Shown here: one piece after another, positions 55,171 to 64,000 of the stretch
Layout: each line of letters starts with the position of its first letter
How positions within the stretch are numbered: position 1 is the first letter of the stretch
From: Malaya genurostris
Lineage: Eukaryota; Arthropoda; Insecta; Diptera; Culicidae
Assembly (NCBI RefSeq): GCF_030247185.1
Contig: NC_080572.1
Coordinates: 42,562,896-42,626,895, forward strand
DNA length: 64,000 bases
Direction: 5' to 3'
Notes under the pieces: model-generated
Databases searched by the model: none
What the model was told of the DNA's origin: nothing
The model's input: only the letters and a program-made list of their open reading frames with translations
Program-made: the position numbers and the translations under genes

Positions 55171-56294
55171 ATATGAGACATGAGAAATGTAAACAAAAAA
55201 AAACTCCGAATAGTAATGTAAATCGCGGAAAATTTAAATTTGGCTAACAGCCTCTAATGGAAGGTCTTATCGCAGTATATATGCAAATGCTCCAGAATCG
55301 TTATGTGTCAGAGCAGTAAATCGATAAGTTTATCGATACTGTAAAGATATCATCATACGAACTTCGCTTATCTTAGTTAGTGGAGATGGAATCCGTTTGT
55401 GGTCAACACCTAAACACTGAGAACACCCAAACCACTGACGAAATATGCCAATCAAACAGATTCTTATTCAAATAAATGGAGTATTTTCAAGTAACGTTGC
55501 TAAATTAAAAATGGCGATTTCCTGATAAGTATGACCTTTGACAAGTTTAAATGTTCTCATTTTAAAGTTCAACGGTTTCCTATAAATCCATAAAAATCCC
55601 AATAAAAAAACGCCATCAGAAGCGCATTACGAAATTAAGCACATGAATCTCCATATTAACTACTGTATGATCGTTGTTTCTAGATCCGATTAATAAAACA
55701 ATACTACTGAAATGCTGAGATGAGAACCCAAATAAACAAATAAAAAAACCAATATCCTAGGTTTGAAATTTAATGCGTCGAAAATGTTTTGTTAACAATA
55801 AGTGTCATTTAAGTTATTAGTTTTATTTTTCGTTTTAACCACTTGACTTCGTGGTAGCTTTGTCGTGCAGAACTTTTATCATTCATCATTTGTTTGGATT
55901 ATTTCTCCGATTCGCTGAGAATTTTAAATTACAAAATATTTTTTTTTCTTGGTATGAAACTGAAATTAACAAAAAGATTGGTAAATCAATTACTTAAATT
56001 AGCGATTATTCATGCAATACAAATCTTATCGCTCTGCATTCAGCATCGCCTATTGTGCCAAATGCACTCCAGGTGTTTACCGTTAATTCACTGATACTTG
56101 TTCTTCATCAAAGTCCAAAGGGCATTCTGATTGAAATAAGTTTTTAATTTTCTAATTTATCTCACTAAATATGTCGAGTGAATCTTACCATACCAACGAA
56201 TCCAAATGTTTTCATTTTTTACACGATCCTATCATGAGGTCTCATTCAGCAGACCAACGTATATGTCGTTCCTCTTGCCTGAAACCTTCCTAAC
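55171..56294. other. Intergenic, no gene seen
   Basis: AT-rich DNA without recognisable coding or bounded repeats. Confidence 0.4.
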
Positions 56295-56525
56295 AAATAC
56301 AAATAATAATACCCCTAAGTCCCATATAAACGAATCGCCAATGTTTGGTTCACAGCATGATCAAGTAAACCTAGCAAATATCTCCCTTTCGTTGCGATAG
56401 TGTGAAAATGTGAAAGGAGATCGTTTCTGGCAACGCTTTATGCTAGTTGCTACGGTGCAAAACAAACTTGTTTGTTTATCGTTGCTGTATTAAACTGCAA
56501 CAATCAGTCTAAATATCGCCGGCTA
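56295..56525. repeat. Module M2, uninterrupted copy
   Basis: Reverse-complement match to 51690-52320 without the MITE. It directly precedes the THAP exon. Confidence 0.7.
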
Positions 56526-56546
56526 ATAACCCGAGAAGCTTTCGAA

Positions 56547-56635
56547 ATGGTGAGAAGTTGCTTAGTAGAGGGATGTGACACACGAACAGGGTCGTCCGAA
56601 ATTTCGCTCCATAGTTTTCCTAAGGATCATAATAT
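56547..56635 (+). CDS. THAP-type zinc-finger first exon (partial gene)
   Basis: ATG at 56547 opens MVRSCLVEGCDTRTGSSEIS followed by LHSFPKDHN and a GTAAGT donor at 56636. This is the start of a THAP DNA-binding domain: Cys-x4-Cys, then HSFP. THAP domains occur in host regulators and at the N-terminus of P-element transposases. No convincing next exon is found. An acceptor at 56722 leads to a short frame with a stop, and another at about 56852 gives only an unconvincing basic frame. Repeat module M3 lies in the putative intron. It is probably a decayed or element-borne gene. Confidence 0.6.
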
Positions 56636-56651
56636 GTAAGTAATATGTTTA

Positions 56652-56833
56652 CATATTTTTAACTATAATAAACAGTAACTATAGTGAACTTGTTCTTACC
56701 CTTCAGTGTTGCTAATTTTTTAGGAAATTCGTTAAAGTACATTGTCACTCTGACAGTGTATCATGACAATGTACCGCACGATGCAAAATGTGTCCTTGAA
56801 AATTTGTCGGAGTACTCCGTATTTTAATTTGTA
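56652..56833. repeat. Module M3, copy 2
   Basis: Reverse complement of 49540-49735 (ACATTGTCACTCTGACAGTG), lying just downstream of the THAP exon donor. Confidence 0.65.
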
Positions 56834-57308
56834 TTTGTTCCTAATCAATAGTTTCCACAAAGCAAAAACTCAGAAAAAGACGATCGATCCGTCTCCAACC
56901 GTTACTATGTGTAACAACGATGAACAAGTGTCTGCAAGGATATGCACAACTGAAAAAAGAGGGGTAATCCTTTCGGATCTGAATTGCATTTGTTAAGTGT
57001 CGTCCCCCTCGCCAAGCTGACAGGGAAAATCGCTATACTGTGGACGAAAAGATATGGTTCCGATTTATTCGGTATGTTTTTTTTTCACATAATTTTTACC
57101 TGTTTTGATCGTGTCTGTTTTTATCAGTGTAGCTGTTGTCCAAAGATTATTTTTGTTGGCTTGGTAAACGATAAGTTTTGACAGTTTGATTACGCAACCG
57201 TCATTCACGCGTGCTGCTGAAATTGTTAGCATTTCCATTGCATCAGACGAATTTAGAACCATTAATTTTATATGACATAAATCTATCTGTGAATATACGT
57301 TACTCAGA

Positions 57309-57632
57309 ATGGCAGACTTCGATACTTCCAAAAGTTCCGTGGATCCTGAGCTGCAGGACTTTCTTATGGCCGAAAAGCAGAAAGCTCAACTAAGTGCTCA
57401 GGTGAATTCGATCGTCAACAGTGTAATCGTGATAATGCAAATAGTATTTATTTACTAGATTCATGAGTTCAATGATATTTGCTGGGATAAATGTGTGGAC
57501 AAGCCCGGAAGTAAGTTGGATAGCCGAACTGAATCCTGCTTGAATAACTGTGTGAACAGATTTATTGATACATCCCTCCTAATCGCAACCCGGTTCGCGC
57601 AGACACTTCAGAAAGGACAGTCGGGGATGTGA
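57309..57632 (+). CDS. Tim8: Mitochondrial import chaperone Tim8
   Basis: Exons 57309-57401 and 57459-57632, joined across a 57-nt GT-AG intron, encode 88 residues. The twin CX3C motifs are CWDKC (39-43) and CLNNC (58-62), spaced by 14 residues as in the small TIMs. Flanking conserved blocks are ELQDFLMAEKQKAQLSAQIH and RFIDTSLLIATRFAQTL. Tim8 forms a hexamer with Tim13 in the mitochondrial intermembrane space and escorts hydrophobic precursors to the inner membrane. Length and ends match the insect family. An ATG in a good context starts the protein, and an AATAAA follows 66 nt after the stop. Confidence 0.95.
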
Positions 57633-57697
57633 GATGATATGATTACTAGGGGTAATTTGCGCCAAATGATTCGCTGCTTTAGAGTATAGGTGTGTTA

Positions 57698-57703
57698 AAT
57701 AAA
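57698..57703 (+). terminator. Polyadenylation signal of Tim8
   Basis: AATAAA lying 66 nt downstream of the Tim8 stop codon, in the expected position for a short 3' UTR. Confidence 0.7.
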
Positions 57704-57879
57704 TAGTTAAAACAAACTGTAATTCATTAAAATTTGTTTTGTTATATTTAAGTTCATGGTCCGACCATTGTAGAAAGTCATATATCTAAACTTTTTCTTC
57801 ACTATATTTTAAAGTGAGCTGCTTTCCGGAGTGGTACCGTTTATTAATATTTCTGTCCATATTCACCGTTTATTAATAT

Positions 57880-58720
57880 TTCTGTCCATATTCACCATAA
57901 TTTTACGTTTACGTTTCCGATCCGACTTCCGGTTTTGGAGATATTGGATGATATGAACCAAAAAAGTGGAAAAAATATGCACTCACTTTTTTTCAGAGAT
58001 GGCTGAACCGATTTTTACAAACTAAAATTCAAATGAAAGGAATTATGGTCCCATAGCTTGCTATTGAATTTCTTTTGAATATGACTTCCGGTTCCGGAGT
58101 TATATGGTAATATGTGAAAATTTGATAAAAAGTTTACACTCAATTATCTCTGAAAGAGCTAAACCGATTTTCGCAAACTAAGATTCAAATGAAAAGTCTT
58201 ATAATATCCAAAAAGTTTGTGGAACATTTTATTTGGATCCGACTTCCGGTTCCGGAACTAAAGCGTGATAAGTGGAAAATTACCAATTTTATTAGTATTT
58301 TCCCACGAACGATCGTTAAAAACAGGTACAAATCCCCTTAAAACTGTCTGATAAATTCTTCTAGTTTGCAGAGCTTATTAGTTTGTGGGCATGAAAACTT
58401 AATTCGGCACTACTGGTCCCCTCTTTTCCTGTTCCGAGAGCACCGAAAGTGGAGAAGAAAAACTCCTAAAACTAAATTCACTTCGATTTCTCTGCGATAC
58501 TTGAACTGATTTTCACAAATCTTGATTTGAATTAAAGTTCATACTGTCTTTAAAGCTACTGTGAAATTTCATCTGGATCCGACTTCCGGTTCCGTAGTTA
58601 CAGGGCGATGAGTGTCAAAGTTTTCAAATCGCCATATAGAGTGACAATATGTACAACATCGAAAGAAAAAGAAAACACAAAACGAACAAGGCGTGCTTTG
58701 TTCTATTTCGTACACGTTGT
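57880..58720. repeat. Dispersed repeat family A, long copy
   Basis: Blocks in order: GATCCGACTTCCGGTTTTGG, AGATGGCTGAACCGATTTTT, ACTTCCGGTTCCGGAGTTAT, CTAGTTTGCAGAGCTTATTA, then TTACAGGGCGATGAGTGTC, parallel to 22790-23655. Imperfect internal units of about 120-170 bp repeat three times. Confidence 0.65.
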
Positions 58721-58731
58721 GTAGTGATGTC

Positions 58732-58761
58732 AATAATAATAATAATAATTATAATAATAAT
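58732..58761. repeat. AAT microsatellite
   Basis: About nine AAT units with one interruption. Confidence 0.7.
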
Positions 58762-59039
58762 CCTACTACATGTTTTATGCTGCTGATTCATGCTGTTTAG
58801 CTCGACTTACATATGCAGAAGTAACAGAAACGCAGGTTCATTTCGTTTGTTAGATTTCGTTTAATTGGTTTAATCGAAATAGAGCATGAGATAGTAAGTA
58901 TGAGTTTAACTACGTTCAAAACTGTTCCAATTTGTAGGTCATATTTGTTGGTAGCAAACGAACCAACTGCGGCTATTCCGTTTATCTGGATCCGGTTTCG
59001 AAAGAATTGGAAATAGTGATAAAAAGCTGCAAAAAAAAA

Positions 59040-59330
59040 GGATCTCACTCACTTTTCTTGGAGATGGCCAAATCGATTTTCACAAACTTTCAGGTTCAAA
59101 AGAAAAGTCTTACAGTTTCATATGGAATTCCTTAATTTGTTGTAGATACTACTTTCGGTTAAGGAACTACAGGTTAAACAGGATTTATAGAGTTTGTGAG
59201 ATGAGATCTTAACAAATTATCCTATTTCTATTCAATAAACAATTGTTTTTGCGAATTTCACGGTTATATTTATGATGTAATGAGTAATATGAGAAAGGCA
59301 TCATTACACCACTAGGTGGATTAAAATAGG
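59040..59330. repeat. Family A terminal copy
   Basis: Carries GGAGATGGCCAAATCGATTT, then ends AGAAAGGCATCATTACACCA followed by CTAGGTGGATTAAA, the typical family terminus. Confidence 0.6.
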
Positions 59331-60574
59331 TTTTTTTCGCTGATTTTGTATCATCATGCTTGCTTACGTCCGTATCAACTATTCGACGAACACATACTTT
59401 CGAACGAATGCGAACAAGCCATTCTTGTTTTCACTCGAATGTGTACAAACGCAATTCCTTTGGAAATGAAGAATCGGCAGCGCAGATAGCTTTTTAGGAA
59501 GTTCCCAAGCATCAAGGAAGTGACGAATGCTACATGCAAATAAATGGCGTACCCAGGACCAATTTTATTCAAGTCGATAAATGAAATTTTCAAATTAAAC
59601 TTCGTGCAAAGTAAAAAAAACATTTAAAGTAGCAGTCCGATCAGTAGTATGTGCAAAAAATATGTTGCATTTTTCTAAGAATTTTTGCATGTTTTCGATA
59701 GTCTACATATTTATTACATTAGTAAAACCATGTATTTAATATCAAATAAAGCATATTTACCCATGGCGTATTTTCCATGAAGTACCTAATAGATGTAAAA
59801 TTTGATTCGCATATATCAATTATTTGGTGTGTGAACATATTCTTTTCTAGTTTCGCTGAAAGTCGTCGAATTTGGGAAACTTTCTTCATATGGAAAACTT
59901 TCTTCATCAGTAAAAATGTGGGAGGGTAATGTCAGAGACATGAGTTTTGCAAACTTTTAATGCAAATTCATAATTGTAACGGTACAATTATAAGGCGGAT
60001 TTAACGAAAGCTAAAAATTACGGAGTTGCACAGTGAGAAAAAACCCCAGGAAACCTGCAAAGAAATCGGGAACCATGGAAAAAGGCAACAAACAAGAGTG
60101 TTTCTTATGTAAAAGAAATCCAAGAAATTCAATGGAATGTTTTTAATAGCCGCACGAATCGCCATCCTGATCGTTTTACCCCAAATGCCCAGCAGTTTTA
60201 GGGGTTTCTGTAGTATTTGTTCTGTGTGTAGCGAAGGGGGCATTCGCCCCGGACGCAAAATTTGAAGGGGACGCAAAAGTCATCTTTGGGACCTGTTTTT
60301 TTGCTCGTCGAAGATCTGGATTTCCGGATTTTGGTTCACCTTTTTTTTGCTCTCCGAAGATCTTTGCGGATTTCCGGATTTTTGTTTTTTGCTCACTAAT
60401 CCAATGATGGGGGCGGCAAAACTCTTATTTTTCCCCGGGTGCCAAATTTCCTCGGTACGTCACTGATTGGAAGTTTACTAAATCTAGCTTCTCTTATGTG
60501 AAAAAAAAGTCTGTAGAATCGAATGCCAGAACTTATACTGGCCGCACGAAATGTTTTGGTGGCTATTTTACCCC
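59331..60574. other. Intergenic, no gene seen
   Basis: Includes a two-copy imperfect tandem (GAAGATCTGGATTTCCGGAT and GAAGATCTTTGCGGATTTCC) at about 60305-60380. No gene is supported. Confidence 0.4.
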
Positions 60575-61226
60575 TGATGGCGCTCACCACACGATTATGA
60601 TGAGGCTCATCTGAACCCTACGTTGTGTTTAAATTGTACGGAAATATGAAGTCTGGGACGGCTTCCAACTTAAGCCTGGGACGGCTTTCGTGCAGATTGG
60701 GACACTGCGGACACTTCGAATACATTAAGCCATGGTACGGCTTTCGCACGGGTGGGGACACCGCGGAACACTTCGGATGTGATGTAATAAACTGGTACGC
60801 GTTTATTCTTGATTAACTGACTAGTATATTATAATGACTATGACAAACAATTACTATGACTACGACAATCACGACGAATATAAAAACTTGATATGCTATC
60901 GAAGTACCGTAGTACTGTAGTACCGTAATACCACAGTACCGTGATACCGTAATAGGTATCGTAATACCGTGAAGAACAGTATCGTGCCTGATCTGATCTG
61001 CACTGCCCTTATATAGTTTGCGTACATTATTATATGAACAAAGTTTGTCTCTACCGGAAAGCATATTACGTGGAATATGCCGGAAAGCCTATAACGCAGA
61101 CGAATGTAATCGCAAACTCTCTCAACTACTAATAAAACTGATCGAATAATAAAGTTGATCGATTTCTACTTCATGTACAGTGAAGCTCACTTAACTTGTC
61201 TTCTGACATGCAATTGTGCATCAACA
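60575..61226 (-). repeat. LTR (3' LTR in element orientation)
   Basis: 652 bp. On the minus strand it begins TGTTGATGCACAATTG and ends GGTGAGCGCCATCA. In minus orientation a TATATAAGG box lies at 61009-61016 and an AATAAA at 60802-60807, in the right order for U3-R-U5. It contains several CTGGGACGGCTT words and TACCGTAGTAC-type repeats (60903-60970). Confidence 0.8.
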
Positions 61227-62339
61227 TACCGCCCGCCTTGAAAGACTACGCTTTCAACAAACTTTATCTGATGTCAATGACCTGACCTATCTTAGCATGA
61301 TACAATTGAGACTCATTACTGCTGTGTAATACTGTATGCGATTTCTGAACTGCCTACTGTTATTACATATCCAAAATTACTGTACGAGTTCTATTTCCCT
61401 GACTAGCCTATTTATCACAAATTCTCTGTATTTGCTATTCACAATAATTTTAGTATGCTGCTTGCTGGTACTCGATGATCCTTTGGCGAACCATGGGCGT
61501 CGAGGACGGGAGACTTGAATTCGACTCCGTCAACTGCTATGCAGCCGGCGTCGATAAGACAAGACCCGAGCGACTCCGCTGGTTCCACCACTGCGATGAG
61601 CCGCGATGATTGCTAAGACCGTAGCAATGTTGTTGACTGGGATAAACTTCGTCGAACAGCGTGTTGTTGCATGGAAACGGAATGTTGCTGCAGGACAAGT
61701 GAGCTGATGATCTAGTAGACTACAACTGATACATGGATCCACTTTCTTTGATGAAAATCTGGTAGTTGAATTCCTTCTGTTAACCGTCTCCGTAGTTCTG
61801 CTTCACCCTTGGTGGTGATGAATTATGATCTGCGGTAATGTTGACTATTACAACGTTGCCTGTATGGGAGGACGGATCAGTTTCTGCTGCTTTCAATTTA
61901 GATTGTATACTTAACTTGGAATAGTGTTGGGATGGTAGTTCTGATCACCTCGATCAGAAACTGAACCATCCCTGCTTGCTTCGTTGCTGGAACCTCGAAA
62001 CCACTTCTGACATGTGGTTGTCAACCTCTGATTTTGTTGACATTGTACAGCATACTGGTGAGAGAGTGTATCGGAGACATCGATGACGAAGATTAAGGTT
62101 AAACTGCTTCTCTGACGTGATGGTGATTATATGCAGCTGTAATGATCCTCTAACTGGCGAAACTGTTTGGTACATGAAGTTGATGCTGACGATCGGGAAA
62201 GTTGACTATGGATTTCCAATAAAACATTGCTGATGCTCTGACGAGAATAGTGCTTCGACTTTTGCTGAACTGTTTCCTAACATACGATAATTTTTGTGTA
62301 CTTTTGTTCCGATGATACGAAAGAAGATGAATTGCTGGT

Positions 62340-62530
62340 AATGGTTGAGGCCTGGGACAGCTTTCACCCTTAACTCTGGAACGGCTTGCAAACTAACAGT
62401 GAGGAACGTCGGTGACGGTGAATTAAAACCTGGGACGGCTTGTTAGCTAACAGTGAGGTACGTCCTTTTAACCTACGCCTGGGACGGCTTGCGAACTAAA
62501 AGCTGGGACGGCTTGTTAGCGGATAGGAAC
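62340..62530. repeat. Tandem GGGACGGCTT motif array inside LTR element
   Basis: CCTGGGACAGCTT, CTGGAACGGCTTG and CTGGGACGGCTTG recur five to six times, spaced by 20-60 bp, some followed by TTAGCTAACAGTGAGG. The same word is in the LTRs. Confidence 0.7.
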
Positions 62531-63607
62531 ACCGCCGGAAACTGTTTCTCCGAATTATAAAGAATGCTTCAACACAATGATAAACTTTGTTGACTGGCGA
62601 CGCATCTCCTACGCGAGCCTTTGGAGTTCGTACTTGATCGGATGAGTACGCTGATGGTTCAATATAGAACTTGATTGAATTGTGCTGAATTCAACCCGAA
62701 GTGAATGAATGCCGCTGCTTGTTGTAGAAACAAGCCCGAATGACTTACTGGCACGCACCGCTGTTGAGTCATTTACATTTCGCAAAATGGATTATAAAAC
62801 CATCCAGATGATTGGAACACCTCAGCAGGCCTGAACGAAACAAAGCACGAACGATCCGATACTGTAGAACTTAACAACCGACATTTTGCAAAATTATCAG
62901 CTTGACAGTTTGCTTTTGCTCTTTACGTGAGGTCATGACGTATGACAATAGACGGCGGAGATGCATTCTGCTCGTATTTCATGATGGGTGAGTGAAGGTG
63001 CGCACATTTTGATATTCGATAGGTATCACAGTTAGAGTGGCATTACTCAACGGAAATATGTGGGGATCTAACTTCACAAGTGCATGCAATTTTATTATTC
63101 GATGATGAATTTCAAGACACAATGGGAACGTTGCCATACCGGCATTTTGGGCACATGTCACACATATTTTCTGAACAGCATTCTCGTTTTGCGGAATAGC
63201 TTTACACTGAATTGAGTACTTTCTGGTTACCGTTTTTATCGACAGGGTTTCGCCGCACATCAAATAGTGAGCATAATCGAAACAAAGACAGCTGCGGCTG
63301 TTACGAATACTTCCATTTCATTGCGAACAGAATGCAAATGACAGTGAAGGTCGTTCTGAAACTTTAACAATGGCGGTTTCGGGCAGGCAATCGTACCCTT
63401 CCACGTGGTGATCATAGATTATCGTTTTCTTCTTAGGAATTGGACTTATTTCTTCTTATTATGAACGGTAATGAAAAACCGTATGGAAAATTGAACTGCA
63501 TTTTCACATTTCAACCGTCGCGTCCGATACATTACATTACACTGGTAACTGATTGTTCGTCTCGCAAGGAGAATTCTGGTAACTCTACGTTCGTCTCCCA
63601 AGGAGAA

Positions 63608-63625
63608 TCCTGGTCACGGCACCAA
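63608..63625 (-). other. Putative primer-binding site
   Basis: On the minus strand TTGGTGCCGTGACCAGGA, starting five bases inside the right LTR. It resembles the primer sites of insect BEL/Pao elements. Confidence 0.55.
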
Positions 63626-63630
63626 ATTTA

Positions 63631-64000
63631 TGATGGCGCTCACCACACGATTATGATGAGGCTCATCTGAACCCTACGTTGTGTTTAAATTGTACGGAAA
63701 TATGAAGTCTGGGACGGCTTCCAACTTAAGCCTGGGACGGCTTTCGTGCAGATTGGGACACTGCGGACACTTCGAATACATTAAGCCATGGTACGGCTTT
63801 CGCACGGGTGGGGACACCGCGGAACACTTCGGATGTGATGTAATAAACTGGTACGCGTTTATTCTTGATTAACTGACTAGTATATTATAATGACTATGAC
63901 AAACAATTACTATGACTACGACAATCACGACGAATATAAAAACTTGATATGCTATCGAAGTACCGTAGTACTGTAGTACCGTAATACCACAGTACCGTGA
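63631..64000 (-). repeat. LTR (5' LTR in element orientation), cut by window edge
   Basis: Identical by eye to 60575-60944 over all 370 visible bases. Confidence 0.85.

Larger units (their letters stand above)
60575..64000 (-). mobile_element. Young nonautonomous LTR retrotransposon (BEL-like), runs off right edge
   Basis: Two direct copies of an LTR (60575-61226 complete, 63631-64000 partial) bound a 2.4-kb interior. Orientation is minus: the primer-binding-site-like TTGGTGCCGTGACCAGGA lies inside the right LTR, and a purine tract (CAAGGCGGGCGG on the minus strand) lies at the left LTR boundary. The visible 370 bp of LTR overlap are identical, so insertion is recent. No gag, protease or RT frame is seen; minus-strand frames in the interior are at most about 94 codons. 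It should depend on a helper element. BEL assignment rests on the primer-site style only. Confidence 0.75.

Noticed and set aside
60625..60816. 63-codon frame that is repeated identically at 63681-63872
   Set aside because: It is LTR sequence, and the element is transcribed from the opposite strand.

Overview
The window is a stretch of a nuclear insect genome, most likely a dipteran and probably a culicine mosquito. It is AT-rich. Its four recognisable host genes are animal genes with very short introns (55-73 nt) beside multi-kilobase, transposon-filled introns. The transposable elements (mariner, Jockey, RTE-type, BEL-like LTR, tRNA-derived SINE, many MITEs) fit a mosquito. The species cannot be fixed from the sequence alone.

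Host genes, left to right: (1) Fsn/FBXO45, F-box plus SPRY, minus strand, first exon and part of the second (1-441, running off the left edge). (2) Dp, the dimerisation partner of E2F, plus strand, eight coding exons over 8098-42473 with an unbroken 505-residue frame. Its introns 1 (10 kb) and 2 (19 kb) are packed with mobile elements. (3) The COP9-signalosome small subunit CSN9/CSNAP, minus strand, three exons (46890-47201). (4) Tim8, the small twin-CX3C mitochondrial chaperone, plus strand, two exons (57309-57632). They are unrelated housekeeping genes and do not form an operon.

The rest is mobile DNA of many ages. Several insertions can be bounded exactly by target-site duplications: a 1.29-kb retroposon with a 24-bp duplication (9471-10759), its sibling that splits a Tc1/mariner-like relic in Dp intron 2 (36232-37172), a 5'-truncated Jockey element with an uninterrupted reverse transcriptase (49767-51560), and short LINE tails. 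DNA elements include three mariner-type copies or fragments, a foldback element whose arms are short tandem repeats (30004-31243), nested TIR elements, and many MITEs. The right end holds a BEL-like, minus-strand LTR element with two LTRs identical over the visible overlap and no long coding frame.

The most unusual items are two TIR-bounded segments that carry gene-like sequence. One (52882-53781) contains a fragment of an Scm-type MBT repeat. The other (4191-5811) contains a complete two-exon gene for a 174-residue protein of unknown function. Between 47.5 and 57 kb is a mosaic of repeated modules around a THAP-type zinc-finger exon; comparing the modules gives a natural empty site for one MITE family.
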